A DNA stretch of 64,000 nucleotides from Longispora sp040681875 (GCF_040681875.1 NZ_JBFAZP010000004.1:310001-374000); one strand, 5' to 3'; positions 28,143 through 38,149 are shown, counted from the first letter of the stretch. Translations and numbers: made by a program. The notes: generated from the sequence alone by a model not told the origin.

Positions 28143-29651
28143 GTGTCGGGCGGGAGCGAGCGGGACCTGATCGCCGTCGAGTGGGCGGCGTTCCGGGGAC
28201 TGATGGGCGACGGCCACCTCGTCGAGGTCATCGCCCTGGCCGAGCGGATCGCGACGGAGTCCACCGACCCGCACCGCACCGCCCAGGCCCTCAACCAGCA
28301 GCTCGCCGCCTACCTCAACCTCGGCCGGTCGGCCGGCCACGGACCGCTGCTCGACCGGGTGCACGACGCGCTGTCGGCGGCCCCGGACCCGCGCCTGGTC
28401 GGGCAGTACCACCTGCTGGCGGGCATGATCGCGCACGAGCAGGGCTCGGTGGCCTCGGCGGTGACCCACGTCGTGCAGTCCGAACGCGCGCTCCGCCGGA
28501 TGACCGAGGTCAGCCTCGGGGCGGTGGACGCCTGGCACGACCTGTGCGTGGTCTACACGGCCGTGAACTTCTACCCCGAGGCCCTGGAGGCGATGCGCCA
28601 GGCGGCCAGGGTCTGCGCCGCCGCCGGACTGGGACCGGCGCACGCGGCGTGCACGGCCTCGCAGGTCGCCGCCGCGATCGACCTCGACCACCACGGCGAC
28701 ACCGACGGCTGCGTGCGCGGCCTGCGCGCCCTGGTCGCGTCGAGCCGGCCGTTCGTCGCGGAGATCCAGGGCTTCGAACGCGTCTTCCTGCTGTACGCGG
28801 CCCGCCGGCTCGGCGCGCTCGGCCACCCCACCGACGTACCGGTCCCCCGCGACGACTTCGCCTCCTCCAGCGACCGCAACGTCCGCAACGTGCTGGACTC
28901 GGTGGCGGTGTGCGAGGCGATCGGGGCCGGCGACCCGGCCCTGGCCCTGGAACTCCTCGACCGGCACCCGCACCTGTCGGACACGATGGGCGTCGCCGAA
29001 CCGCTCCGGCTGCGGTCCCTGGCGCTGTCCCTGGCCGGGGACCACGCGGGCGCGCTGGAGGTCGAGCGGGCCGGCATGCGGATGGTCACCCCGGAGGACC
29101 GCCAGGTGCGCAACCTGTTCGCGGACAGCATCGGGGCCCGGCTGGACCAGGAACGGCTGCGCCGGATGGCCGCCCAGTACGCGAACGCCGCCTCCACCGA
29201 CCCGCTGACCGGCCTGCCGAACCGCCGCCGGATCGCCGCGTTCGTGGCCGGGCTGGGCCGCCGGGGCATGGGCGCGATGATCGGGGCCCTCGACCTCGAC
29301 GGGTTCAAGGCCGTCAACGACACCCACGGCCACCCGGCCGGCGACCTGGTCCTGCAACGGATCGCGGGCATCTTCGCCGGGGCGGTGCGGCAGGGCGACC
29401 TGCTGGCCCGGCACGGCGGGGACGAGTTCGTGGTGATCCTGCCGGCCGCGTCGGCGGCGGAGGCCGTCGAGATCGGGGACCGGATCCGGGCGGCCGTGGA
29501 CGCCGAGGACTGGGGGGCGCTGGTGCCCGGGACGCCGGTGTCGGTGAGCGTCGGCTGGGCGCCGTTGGGGACGGACGGGGAGGCCGCGCTTCGGGCCGCC
29601 GACGAGGCGTTGTACCGGGTGAAACGGGGGCGGGCCGGGGCTGCTGGGTAG
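28143..29651 (+). CDS. Diguanylate cyclase (GGDEF) with helical N-terminal domain
   Basis: 502 residues. Residues 1-340 form an Ala/Leu-rich, TPR-like all-helical domain without transmembrane segments. The C-terminus is a complete GGDEF domain: STDPLTGLPNRRR, DLDGFKAVNDTHGHPAGD and G425-G426-D427-E428-F429. The inhibitory I-site RxxD (R416-Q-G-D419) lies five residues before the motif, so product feedback by c-di-GMP is expected. GTG 28143 lies 7 nt after TAGAGT (28130-28135), suggesting a leaderless start; a TTG at 28125 would add six residues. No EAL domain is present in the window. Confidence 0.9.
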   Translation: MSGGSERDLIAVEWAAFRGLMGDGHLVEVIALAERIATESTDPHRTAQALNQQLAAYLNLGRSAGHGPLLDRVHDALSAAPDPRLVGQYHLLAGMIAHEQGSVASAVTHVVQSERALRRMTEVSLGAVDAWHDLCVVYTAVNFYPEALEAMRQAARVCAAAGLGPAHAACTASQVAAAIDLDHHGDTDGCVRGLRALVASSRPFVAEIQGFERVFLLYAARRLGALGHPTDVPVPRDDFASSSDRNVRNVLDSVAVCEAIGAGDPALALELLDRHPHLSDTMGVAEPLRLRSLALSLAGDHAGALEVERAGMRMVTPEDRQVRNLFADSIGARLDQERLRRMAAQYANAASTDPLTGLPNRRRIAAFVAGLGRRGMGAMIGALDLDGFKAVNDTHGHPAGDLVLQRIAGIFAGAVRQGDLLARHGGDEFVVILPAASAAEAVEIGDRIRAAVDAEDWGALVPGTPVSVSVGWAPLGTDGEAALRAADEALYRVKRGRAGAAG

Positions 29652-29812
29652 CCGGGCCCGACGCAGGCCCCGGCCCGGCCCAGGCCCCGGCCCGGCTCAG
29701 ATCCCGGCCCGGCCGTTGGGTGTCCGGGACTGTCCCGGCCGGCCGGCCACCTTCCGGACCACCCCCGCCCACGGTCTCCTTCATCGACATCCCCACCGTC
29801 GTTGGAGGAATC

Positions 29813-30472
29813 GTGTTCATCAAGAAGGCAGCGGCACTCGCACTCGGCCTGGCCCTCGCCGCGGGGGGCGTGGTCGCGCTCAGCGTCACGGCCAGCGCCG
29901 CGCCCACCGGAACGGAGTCGATGGGCGAGGCGTTCACCGGCCCCGCCGAGGAGCCGACCCTCGACGCGGCCGGGCCCGGGCCGGTCAACCTGATCCGGTA
30001 CAACCTCGCGAAGGCGGCGGTGCACGAGTACAACCTGAAGATCACCGAGGCGAACCGCAAGTGCGACAAGTACCTGACCAAGAGTGAGGGGCAGAACTGC
30101 GCGAAGACCGCGTGGTGCGGTGCGTTCACCCGGTACATCTGGAAGACGAACGCCACCTCCAAGGCCCGGATCCCGGGCAGCCCGCTGTGGGCGACCAACT
30201 GGGGCTTCGCCGGCAACAACGCGCCGCTGTTCCAGCTGCGGGGCTCCGGGAAGGGCGGCACCCCGAACCTCGGTGACGTCGTCGTCTACGGCCGGCCCGG
30301 GGCGAGCGGCCACGTCTCGATCGTGGTGAAGGTGCACCCCAACGGCAACATCGACACCGTCGACGGCAACGCCTCGAACAAGGTGCACTACAAGAAGAAC
30401 CTGGATCCGCGCACGGCCGTGGCCGGGGAGAACGGCAACCAGCACATCTGGGGGTACCGCAAGCCGGCGTAG
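29813..30472 (+). CDS. Secreted CHAP-domain protein (putative peptidoglycan amidase)
   Basis: 219 residues, GTG with GGAGGAA upstream. Signal peptide MFIKKAAALALGLALAAGGV with cleavage at SASAA-P near residue 30. The CHAP fold shows the nucleophile in TAWCGAF (Cys102), followed by GDVVVYG and the catalytic His167 in GASGHVSIVV, then IDTVDGNAS. Such proteins cleave peptidoglycan cross-links or act as secreted amidases. It ends 60 nt before the convergent penicillin acylase gene, with a strong GC hairpin in between. Confidence 0.85.
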   Translation: MFIKKAAALALGLALAAGGVVALSVTASAAPTGTESMGEAFTGPAEEPTLDAAGPGPVNLIRYNLAKAAVHEYNLKITEANRKCDKYLTKSEGQNCAKTAWCGAFTRYIWKTNATSKARIPGSPLWATNWGFAGNNAPLFQLRGSGKGGTPNLGDVVVYGRPGASGHVSIVVKVHPNGNIDTVDGNASNKVHYKKNLDPRTAVAGENGNQHIWGYRKPA

Positions 30473-30486
30473 CCGACCCGCGACGC

Positions 30487-30511
30487 CCGCCCGGCCACGA
30501 CGGCCGGGCGG
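30487..30511. terminator. Bidirectional terminator-like hairpin
   Basis: A 10-bp stem, core GCCCGGCC (30489-30496) / GGCCGGGC (30502-30509) with loop ACGAC, lies between the convergent CHAP and penicillin acylase genes. Confidence 0.65.
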
Positions 30512-30531
30512 CCGTCGCGCGCGGGCCGGGA

Positions 30532-32982
30532 TCAGGGCCGCAGCACCTGGGTGGACGCGGCCTCCTTGCGGATCGTCGCCTCCGCCCACCGCATCGGCAG
30601 GTCCTTCCCCACCTGCCACAGCGGGAACTGGTCGTCGTAGTGCTCGTCGAACGCGTGCCCCGAGTTGCCGGTCAGCTGGATCCACCGCGAAGCGTCCAGG
30701 TCGGACATGTCCACGATCATGCGCATCGACGGCACGGCGGTCACCTCGTACCCCTCGGAGGCGTCCCAGCCGTTGGCGTTGACGATGCCGCCGCCCCCGG
30801 CGACCGGGAACGGCCCCCGGTTGAACAGCCACTCCACCGGCCCGATCCCGGACTTGCCGAACGTCTGGTTCGTCAGGGTCAGGGTGTGCAGGTCGCCCCA
30901 CTGCCACTTCTTCGGGTCCGAGCCCAGTCGGGAGCGCAGTTCGCGCTCGGCGTCGGCCATCGCGGCGGCCAGGATGTCCTGCTGCGTCTCCACCTTCGGG
31001 GTCCGCCTGTCGTCCCACCAGGTGGACGCCGGGTCGGCGAGGAGGTTGCGGGTCACCTCGAAGAACCGCTCGCCGCCGTTGGCCGGATGGTCCTTGCCCA
31101 GCTCGTCGAACAGGCGCGCCATCAGGGCCCGCCAGGTGGCGTTGTAGAACGCGGCCGGCGCGGAGTCGGCCGGCTGCTGGTAGTCCCACCCCTTGAGCAG
31201 GTCCCGCGCGGGGCCCGACCCGGGCACGGCGAGCAGCGCCGGCACCAGGGCCGCAGCGCCGCCGTTGCGGTTGTCGAACTGGATCCGGCCGATCGCCGCC
31301 GCGTCGAGCTTGCCGGAGCCGAGCAGCAGGTCCGTGATCCGCTGCGACCGGTAGCCGAAGGCCCAGTCCCTGGTCAGCAGCCGGGGGTAGGCCGCCCCGA
31401 CCACGGCCTGGTTGGCGGTGACGACATAGCCCCGCTCGGGGTTGTACTCGTTGGGCAGCTCCGCGAACGGGATGTACGACTTCCAGTCGTAGTCGGACTC
31501 CCAGCCCGGGGCCGGGTAGCGCCCGTCGCCCTTGCCCCGCACCGGCACCCGCCCGGGCGCCTGGTAGCCGATGTTGCCGTCCACGTCGGCGTAGACGATG
31601 TTCTGCGACGGCACCTCGAACTTGGCCGCCGCCGCCCGGAACGAGTCCCAGTCCCCGGCCCGGTTGATCGCGAACACCGCGTCGATGGTGTGCCCCGGGT
31701 CCAGCGCGGTCCACCGCAGCGCCATGCCGTACTGGCCCCCGGCCTTCGCCAGCTCCTTCGACGTGTCCGACATCAGCGGCCCGTGTTTCGTGCTCCGCAC
31801 CGTGATCGTGACGGGCTCGCCGCCGGCGACCTGGAGGACCTCGGTCCGCTTGTCCAGGTCCAGCCACGCGCCGTCCACCTGGTACCGGTCGCCGTCGAGT
31901 TTTTCCAGGTAGAGGTCCGTGACGTCCGGGTCGAGGTTCGTGAAGCCCCACGCGATCCGCGCGTTGTGCCCGATCACGACCCCGGGCACTCCGGAGAACG
32001 TGAAGCCCGCGACGTCGATGCCGCAGGACGAACAGTGCAGCCCCATCTGGTACCAGATGCCCGGCATCGAGGGGCTCAGGTGCGGGTCGTTGGCGAGGAA
32101 CGGCTTGCCCGTGGTGGTGCGGGCGCCCGCGACCACCCAGGAGTTGGAGCCGATCCCGTCGACGCCGAGCCCGGTCGCCCTCGTCGCGGCGGCGACCTTC
32201 TCGATCCCCTCCGCGACCCCCCGGACGAGCGACCCGGGCACCACGGGCGGTGCCACGCTGGCGTACTTCCCGTCGGCCACCGTGCCGGGCGTCGGCACGA
32301 TCGGGGTGTGCCGGGTCTCCGGGTAGGTCGGGTACAGCTCCTCGACCCTGGCCCGGTCCATCCCGTCGGCCAGCAGCTGCGCCCGGGTCAGCTCGTCGTC
32401 CATGTTGCCGCGCAGGTCCCACGCCATCGCCTTGAGCCAGGCGAGGCTGTCCACCGGGTTCCACTTCTCGATCTCGTAGTCGCCGTTCTGCAGGCCGAGG
32501 ACCGAGTACTCCAGGCTGGCCGCGCCGCCGTCGTGGTCGGCGAGCCACGCGTTGACCCCGGCGGCGTACGCGTCGAGGTAGGTCCTGGTCTCGGGGGTGG
32601 CGGCCGCGTACTCCGCCTCGGCCACCCGCCGCCAGCCCATCGTGCGCAGGTACTTGTCCGTGTCCAGCTGTCCCGCGCCGAACAGCTCCGACAGCCGCCC
32701 GGCGGTGACGTGCCGGCGGAAGTCCATCTCCCAGAACCGCTCCGAGGCGTGCAGGTAACCCTGGGCCCGGAACAGGTCACCGGGCGTGGTCGCATAGACC
32801 TGCGGGATGCCGTGCGCGTCCCACCGCACGGTCACCGGGGCGCTCAGCCCGGCCAGCTTCAGGTCCCCGGTGCGCTCCGCCAGGGGCCGGCGCACGGTCC
32901 ACGTCCCGTAGCCGGCGCCGGCGAGCACGAGCACCAGGAGGGCGACCAGCGACCACAGCAGCACTCTGCGAAGCTTCCTCAT
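30532..32982 (-). CDS. Penicillin acylase-family (Ntn hydrolase) protein
   Basis: 816 residues from ATG 32982. One N-terminal hydrophobic helix (VLLWSLVALLVLVLAGAGYG) anchors or exports it. The alpha region has HGIPQVYATTPGDLFRAQGYLHASERFWEMDFRRH, typical of the family. The autoproteolytic site is GIG-S279-N-S-W, where Ser279 becomes the N-terminal nucleophile of the beta chain (SNxW consensus). Members hydrolyse penicillins or acyl-homoserine lactones, so quorum quenching or beta-lactam side-chain cleavage is possible; the sequence alone does not decide. Confidence 0.92.
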   Translation of the reverse strand: MRKLRRVLLWSLVALLVLVLAGAGYGTWTVRRPLAERTGDLKLAGLSAPVTVRWDAHGIPQVYATTPGDLFRAQGYLHASERFWEMDFRRHVTAGRLSELFGAGQLDTDKYLRTMGWRRVAEAEYAAATPETRTYLDAYAAGVNAWLADHDGGAASLEYSVLGLQNGDYEIEKWNPVDSLAWLKAMAWDLRGNMDDELTRAQLLADGMDRARVEELYPTYPETRHTPIVPTPGTVADGKYASVAPPVVPGSLVRGVAEGIEKVAAATRATGLGVDGIGSNSWVVAGARTTTGKPFLANDPHLSPSMPGIWYQMGLHCSSCGIDVAGFTFSGVPGVVIGHNARIAWGFTNLDPDVTDLYLEKLDGDRYQVDGAWLDLDKRTEVLQVAGGEPVTITVRSTKHGPLMSDTSKELAKAGGQYGMALRWTALDPGHTIDAVFAINRAGDWDSFRAAAAKFEVPSQNIVYADVDGNIGYQAPGRVPVRGKGDGRYPAPGWESDYDWKSYIPFAELPNEYNPERGYVVTANQAVVGAAYPRLLTRDWAFGYRSQRITDLLLGSGKLDAAAIGRIQFDNRNGGAAALVPALLAVPGSGPARDLLKGWDYQQPADSAPAAFYNATWRALMARLFDELGKDHPANGGERFFEVTRNLLADPASTWWDDRRTPKVETQQDILAAAMADAERELRSRLGSDPKKWQWGDLHTLTLTNQTFGKSGIGPVEWLFNRGPFPVAGGGGIVNANGWDASEGYEVTAVPSMRMIVDMSDLDASRWIQLTGNSGHAFDEHYDDQFPLWQVGKDLPMRWAEATIRKEAASTQVLRP

Positions 32983-33077
32983 GTCGCCGGATCGTACGCG
33001 CCCGGACACCCCGCCGGGACCCACGACCCGGTGCGGTCCGGCCGCGGCTGTCACACCCGGGGCCTAGGCTGGGTCCC

Positions 33078-33974
33078 ATGGCATCTCCGCTGCTGGCCCT
33101 GGACGCCCCGAGCCTCTACTACCGGGCGTACTTCGGCGTTCCCGAGTCCATCACCGCCCCCGACGGCACCCCCGTCAACGCCGTGCGCGGCTTCCTCGAC
33201 GCGATGAGCACCCTGATCCGGGGCCGCAGTCCGGACCGGCTGGTCTGCGCGCTGGACTACGACTGGCGGCCGGCGTGGCGGGTGGCCCTGCTCCCGTCGT
33301 ACAAGGCGCACCGGGTCGTCGACGAGGAGGCCAACGCGGAGGCCACCCCCGACACGCTGTCCCCGCAGGTGCCGATCCTGCTGGACATCCTGGCCGCGCT
33401 CGGGATCCCGGCGATCGGCTCGTCCGGCTTCGAGGCCGACGACGTGCTCGGCACCCTGGCCGCCCGGGGTCCCGCCCCCGTCGAGGTGGTCACCGGCGAC
33501 CGGGACCTGTTCCAGCTGATCGACGACGGCGTCTCCGTGCTGTACGTGGGCCGGGGCGTCGCGAACCTGGAGGTGCTCGACGACGCGGCGGTCCTCGCGA
33601 AGTACGGGGTGCCGGCCGCCGGCTACGCGGACTTCGCGGTGCTGCGCGGCGACCCGAGCGACGGGCTGCCCGGGGTGGCCGGGGTGGGCGAGAAGACGGC
33701 CGCGAAGCTGATCACCGCGTACGGGGACCTCGACGGCCTGCTGGCGCACGTGCACGAGCAGCCGAAGGGGCTGCAGGCCAAGCTGACGGCCGCCGCCGAC
33801 TACCTGAAGGTCGCGCCGGAGGTGGTGCGGGTGGCCACCGACGTGGCACTGCCCGATTTCGACCCGACGCTGCCGAAGGAGCCGGTCGACCCGGACGGGC
33901 TCGCGGCGCTGGCCGAGCGGTGGGGCGTGACCGGGGCGGTCGGCCGGCTGACCACGGCCATGGCCCGGAACTAG
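33078..33974 (+). CDS. 5'-3' exonuclease (PIN/FEN-like, PolA N-terminal domain type)
   Basis: 298 residues. Acidic active-site clusters of the FEN family: LALDAPSLYYRAYFG, CALDYDWRP, GFEADDVLGTLA, VTGDRDLFQLI, and the helix-hairpin-helix GLPGVAGVGEKTAAKLI. This is a stand-alone homologue of the PolA 5' nuclease domain, acting on flap or RNA-DNA substrates during repair. ATG 33078 lies 7 nt after TAGGCT (33065-33070), so it is probably leaderless. It is divergent from the penicillin acylase gene. Confidence 0.93.
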   Translation: MASPLLALDAPSLYYRAYFGVPESITAPDGTPVNAVRGFLDAMSTLIRGRSPDRLVCALDYDWRPAWRVALLPSYKAHRVVDEEANAEATPDTLSPQVPILLDILAALGIPAIGSSGFEADDVLGTLAARGPAPVEVVTGDRDLFQLIDDGVSVLYVGRGVANLEVLDDAAVLAKYGVPAAGYADFAVLRGDPSDGLPGVAGVGEKTAAKLITAYGDLDGLLAHVHEQPKGLQAKLTAAADYLKVAPEVVRVATDVALPDFDPTLPKEPVDPDGLAALAERWGVTGAVGRLTTAMARN

Positions 33975-34003
33975 CCGGCGGATCCGCACCGGTACACAAC
34001 GGA

Positions 34004-34037
34004 GCTGAGCCGCCGGGGAGGGGACCGGCGGCTCAGC
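34004..34037. terminator. Strong bidirectional hairpin terminator
   Basis: CTGAGCCGCCGG (34005-34016) pairs perfectly with CCGGCGGCTCAG (34025-34036) across an 8-nt loop, extended by one G-C pair at 34004/34037. It lies between the convergent exonuclease and S1 protease genes. Confidence 0.8.
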
Positions 34038-34052
34038 GGTTTCCGGTGACCG

Positions 34053-35114
34053 TTACGGGATGGTGGCGCCGTAAGCGCTCAGCACCTCGGGCACCGGCTG
34101 GAAGAACGTGGTCCCGCCGGAGGTGCAGTTGCCGCTGCCCCCGGAGGTGAGGCCCAGGGCCACGGAACCGGCGAACATCGAGCCGCCGGAGTCGCCACCC
34201 TCGGCGCAGACGTTCGTCTTGATCATCTGGTAGACGGAGCCCTGCGCGTAGTTGACGGTCTGGTTGAGCGCCGACACCGTGCCGCTGCGGACCTGGGTGG
34301 TGCTGCCGGAACGCCGGACGGCCTGCCCGACGAACGCGTTACCGGCGGAGGTGATGTTCTGGCTGCCGCTGTACAGGTACACGCTGCTGGGGTGCGCGAC
34401 CGTGGACGTGTACCGCACGATGCCGTAGTCGTTGGTCGGGAAGCTGGTGCCGACCCGGGTGCCGAGCGTGGTGGTGTGCCCCGAGTTGGACCAGAACGTG
34501 GTGCCGAGGTTGGTGCAGTGCCCGGCGGTGATGAAGTGTGCCTGGCCGCCGCGGGTCACGTTGAACCCGAGCGAACAGCGGGAGCTACCCATGTAGATGG
34601 CCTGGCCACCGGCGATGAACGGCGTGAACGTGCCCTTGTCGAACTCCAGGCGGGCCGCCCCGTCGAGCTTGCCGACGACCGACTTGAGCTGGTCGAGTTT
34701 CGCGCCGGTGACGGTGCTGTCGGCGGTGACGACGACCTGGTTGGTCGCGGGGTCGGTGCCCCACGCCGTGCCGGGGATCGTCGCCGAACGGGTCAGCTCG
34801 GCGGTCGCGGCGGCCAGTTGGCCCGCGCTCCGGCTGACGATCTGGGGAACGGCGCCGGCCCGGTAGACCGCCGAGGCGGCTTCGGCGTCGGTGACCGTGA
34901 CGACCATCCGGCCGAGACCGGCGTCCAGGTAGGTGCCGGCCGACTTGTCGCCGAGGGACCGCGACAGGTCCGCGGAGGCGTCCGCGCCGATGCCGGCCTT
35001 GATGCCCGACTCGGCGGACAGCGCGCCGGTGCCGGGCGTGGCCTGGGCGATGGTGGGAATGAGCAGGGCACCGGCGACGAGACCGGTGGCCGCGAGCAGT
35101 TTCGTGACTCTCAC
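34053..35114 (-). CDS. Secreted S1 (streptogrisin/alpha-lytic type) serine protease with pro-domain
   Basis: 353 residues from GTG 35114 with GGGAGG upstream. Signal peptide (LLAATGLVAGALLIPTIAQA), then a pro-region of about 140 residues (GTYLDAGLGRMVVTVTDAEAA), and a mature enzyme starting near residue 166 (FIAGGQAIYMG). Catalytic triad His199 (FITAGHC), Asp229 (NDYGIV) and Ser309 (EGGDSGGS). Four Cys in the mature part fit two disulfides (C180-C200, C303-C-terminal GNC). Probably degrades extracellular protein. A paralogue with a shorter pro-region is at 62794-63726. Confidence 0.95.
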   Translation of the reverse strand: MRVTKLLAATGLVAGALLIPTIAQATPGTGALSAESGIKAGIGADASADLSRSLGDKSAGTYLDAGLGRMVVTVTDAEAASAVYRAGAVPQIVSRSAGQLAAATAELTRSATIPGTAWGTDPATNQVVVTADSTVTGAKLDQLKSVVGKLDGAARLEFDKGTFTPFIAGGQAIYMGSSRCSLGFNVTRGGQAHFITAGHCTNLGTTFWSNSGHTTTLGTRVGTSFPTNDYGIVRYTSTVAHPSSVYLYSGSQNITSAGNAFVGQAVRRSGSTTQVRSGTVSALNQTVNYAQGSVYQMIKTNVCAEGGDSGGSMFAGSVALGLTSGGSGNCTSGGTTFFQPVPEVLSAYGATIP

Positions 35115-35393
35115 ACGTGCCTCCCAGAGAGGGGGGTGGACGCGCCCGGGATGGCGCGCCCGACTCGGAGGCGCATCGGATTCCGCACGGAACGAGGTGC
35201 ATCCGCGACAATTGCCTAATCCGATGCTGAACCGTGATGGGGATGTTTCCATGCCGCAATGTCATCAACAAGCGGCACACCAGGATCAGGGCAACACTGT
35301 GGACACCTGGACCCACAAGCTGGCACGGCGTGACATGAGTGTGAATGTTCGAGATTCAAGCCCATCAATTTCGACGGGTACGGGGGCTGGCGC
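35115..35393. other. Intergenic region between S1 protease and helY
   Basis: About 280 nt, less GC-rich than its surroundings (around 35190-35375). It must contain the protease promoter, but I cannot point to clear -35/-10 boxes. The decamer CGACGGGTAC sits at 35372-35381. No small ORF with an RBS is seen. Confidence 0.5.
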
Positions 35394-35419
35394 GGCCGGG
35401 CCCCCAGAGGAGCCCGGCC
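35394..35419 (-). terminator. Terminator-like hairpin after helY
   Basis: GGCCGGGC (35394-35401) and GCCCGGCC (35412-35419) with a 10-nt loop, 7 nt past the helY stop codon on the minus strand. Confidence 0.6.
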
Positions 35420-35425
35420 GGGGCC

Positions 35426-38149
35426 TCACGCCATCGACGAGTACGCCAGCACCCCGCGCCGCATGTCGTCCATCGCCTGCCGCGCCGTGTCCCGCAGCGG
35501 CGTGTCCCCCGAGGCCTCCGCCAACTGCCCCAACAGGTCGATCACCTGCCGGCACCAGCGCACGAAGTCACCGGCCGGCATCTCCGTGTCCAGGCCGTGC
35601 ACACTGGACAGCACCTTGGGCAGGGCCTCGCCGCGCGCCCACCGGTACACCGGCCAGACGAAGCCGAGGTCCGGTTCGCGGGTCAGCTGCAGGCCGCGCG
35701 CCGCCTCGTCGGACTCCACCTCGCCCCACAGCCGCAGGGTCTCCTCCACCGCGTCGCCGACCGCGCCCCGGGGCACGGAGGCCCGGTCGTCGGTGTCGCG
35801 GCGCGCCTCGTACACCAGGACGGAGGCGGCGGCGGCCAGCTCCGACGGGGACAGCCCGTCCCACACGCCCCGGCGCAGGCACTCGGCGACCAGCAGGTCG
35901 GTCTCGGCCCAGATCCGCGACAGGGTGCGCCCGGCCTTGGTGACCTGGCCGTCCGCGCTCAGGTAGCCCCGGTCGGTCAGTAGCCCGCACACCTTGTCGA
36001 ACGTGCGGGTCAGCGAGCCGGTCCGGTTCTCCACCTTGTCGCGCAGGGTCTGGGTCTCCTTGTTCAGCCGCTCGCGCCGCTCCGCCCACCGGGCGTGGTC
36101 CTCGCGCTCCGGGCACTCGTGGCACGGGTGCCGGCGCAGCGCGCGGCGCAGCTCGTCGAGCTGGCGGTCGTCGGCCGCCCCGGACCGGGCCCGGCGCGCG
36201 CCCCGCCGGGCGGACTGCGAGATCTCGACGTTGCGCAGGCTCGACACCAGGTCGCGACGGTCCTGAGGGGACCGGGGGTTGAAGTGCTTCGGCACCCGGA
36301 TGTGGCCGAGCGGCTCCACCGGGCTGGTGAAGTCCGTGGCCGGGATCCGGCCGGCCCAGCGGTCCTCGGTGACGATCAGCGGCCGGGGGTCGCCGAAGCC
36401 GCCCACGCCCGGGTCGATCACGATGGCCAGCCCGGTGCGCTTGCCCGTCGGCACCTTGATGATGTCCCCGGCCTTGAGCCGAGCCACCGACGCGGCCGCG
36501 TTGGCCCGCCGGGTACTGGCCGACTCGCGGGCCAGGCCGCGTTCCCGGTCGGCGATGGCGACCCGGAGCGCGTAGTACTCCGCGTAGTCGCCGAGGTGGC
36601 ACTCCATGTCGGCGTCCATCGCCGCCAGGCCCTCCTCGTTGCGCACCACCTGGCGGGACGCGCCCACCACGGACCGGTCGGCCTGGAACTGCGCGAACGA
36701 CGAGGCCAGCAGCTCCCGGGCCCGCGCGGGGCCGACGCTGGCCACGAGGTTGACGGCCATGTTGTAGGAGGGCCGGAAACTCGACTTCAACGGGTACGTC
36801 CGGGTGGAGGCCAGCCCGGCCACGTGCCGGGGGTCGGTCTCCGGGGACCACAGCACGACGGCGTGGCCCTCCACGTCGATCCCGCGCCGCCCCGCCCGCC
36901 CGGTCAGCTGCGTGTACTCCCCCGGGGTCAGGTCGACGTGCGCCTCCCCGTTGAACTTGACCAGCTTCTCCAGCACCACCGACCGGGCCGGCATGTTGAT
37001 GCCCAGCGCGAGCGTCTCGGTGGCGAACACGGCCTTGACCAGGCCCCGGACGAACAGCTCCTCCACGATCTCCTTGAAGACCGGCAGCATGCCCGCGTGG
37101 TGGGCGGCCAGGCCGCGTTCGAGGCCTTCGAGGAACTCGTAGTACCCGAGGACGTTGAGGTCCTCGTGCGGTAGCGCGGCCGTGCGGCTCTCCACGATCC
37201 GGCGGATCTCGCGCCGGTCCTCGGGGTCGGTCAGCTTCAGCCCCGAGCGCAGGCACTGCTGGACGGCCGCGTCGCAGCCCGCGCGGCTGAAGATGAACAC
37301 GATCGCCGGCAGCAGGCCCTCGCGGTCCAGCCGTTCGATGACGTCGACCCGGCCCGCGATCAGGTCCCGGCCGGAGCGGCCCCGCCGGCCCCGGTCGTCC
37401 CAGCCGATCTGGCGCAGCAGGTCCCGGGTGCGCCGGAGCAGCTCCGGGTGCACCTCGTGCTTGCTGGCCGCCTCCTGGTCGTGGAACAGGTCGAACATCC
37501 GCTTGCCGACGAGCATGTGCTGCCAGAGGGGTACGGGCCGGTGCTCGCTGACCACGATCTTCGTCTCGCCGCGCACGGTGACCAGCCAGTCGGCGAACTC
37601 CTCCGCGTTGGAGACGGTGGCCGACAGCGAGATCAGCGACACCGACGGCGGCAGGTGGATGATCACCTCCTCCCAGACCGCGCCCCGGAACCGGTCGGCG
37701 AGGTAGTGCACCTCGTCCATGACCACATACGACAGCGTGTCGAGGGTCTGCGACCGCGCGTAGAGCATGTTGCGGAGCACCTCGGTGGTCATCACGACCA
37801 CGGGCGCGTCGCCGTTGATGGCGTTGTCCCCGGTGAGCAGGCCGACCTTGTCCGCCCCGTGCACCGCGACCAGATCGTTGAACTTCTGGTTCGACAGCGC
37901 CTTGATCGGCGTCGTGTAGAAGCACTTGCGGCCCTCGCGCAGCGCCTGGAACACCGCGAACTCGCCGACCACGGTCTTGCCGGCCCCCGTGGGCGCGCAC
38001 ACCAGCACGCCGGTGCCCCGTTCCACCGCCTCGCAGGCCTCGATCTGGAAATCGTCCAGTTCGAAGTCGAGGCCCCGCAGGAAGTCGTTCAGGGCCGGGT
38101 AGGCGGCCCGCCTGCGGAAGTCACCGTACCGGTCGGCGGGGCTTGTCAT
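35426..38149 (-). CDS. helY: Ski2-like DEVH-box RNA helicase HelY
   Basis: 907 residues. Motif Q/I region with Walker A APTGAGKTVVGE (about 51-62), DEVH in VVMDEVHYLADRF, SAT in SLSATVSNAEE, and motif VI QLTGRAGRRGID. A DSHCT C-terminal domain follows (VRWCRQVIDLLGQLAEASG). This is the actinobacterial Mtr4/Ski2-like helicase, here in the same tat/paf neighbourhood as in mycobacteria. ATG 38149 lies 7 nt after TAGCCT on its strand (38157-38162), so it is probably leaderless. Confidence 0.95.
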   Translation of the reverse strand: MTSPADRYGDFRRRAAYPALNDFLRGLDFELDDFQIEACEAVERGTGVLVCAPTGAGKTVVGEFAVFQALREGRKCFYTTPIKALSNQKFNDLVAVHGADKVGLLTGDNAINGDAPVVVMTTEVLRNMLYARSQTLDTLSYVVMDEVHYLADRFRGAVWEEVIIHLPPSVSLISLSATVSNAEEFADWLVTVRGETKIVVSEHRPVPLWQHMLVGKRMFDLFHDQEAASKHEVHPELLRRTRDLLRQIGWDDRGRRGRSGRDLIAGRVDVIERLDREGLLPAIVFIFSRAGCDAAVQQCLRSGLKLTDPEDRREIRRIVESRTAALPHEDLNVLGYYEFLEGLERGLAAHHAGMLPVFKEIVEELFVRGLVKAVFATETLALGINMPARSVVLEKLVKFNGEAHVDLTPGEYTQLTGRAGRRGIDVEGHAVVLWSPETDPRHVAGLASTRTYPLKSSFRPSYNMAVNLVASVGPARARELLASSFAQFQADRSVVGASRQVVRNEEGLAAMDADMECHLGDYAEYYALRVAIADRERGLARESASTRRANAAASVARLKAGDIIKVPTGKRTGLAIVIDPGVGGFGDPRPLIVTEDRWAGRIPATDFTSPVEPLGHIRVPKHFNPRSPQDRRDLVSSLRNVEISQSARRGARRARSGAADDRQLDELRRALRRHPCHECPEREDHARWAERRERLNKETQTLRDKVENRTGSLTRTFDKVCGLLTDRGYLSADGQVTKAGRTLSRIWAETDLLVAECLRRGVWDGLSPSELAAAASVLVYEARRDTDDRASVPRGAVGDAVEETLRLWGEVESDEAARGLQLTREPDLGFVWPVYRWARGEALPKVLSSVHGLDTEMPAGDFVRWCRQVIDLLGQLAEASGDTPLRDTARQAMDDMRRGVLAYSSMA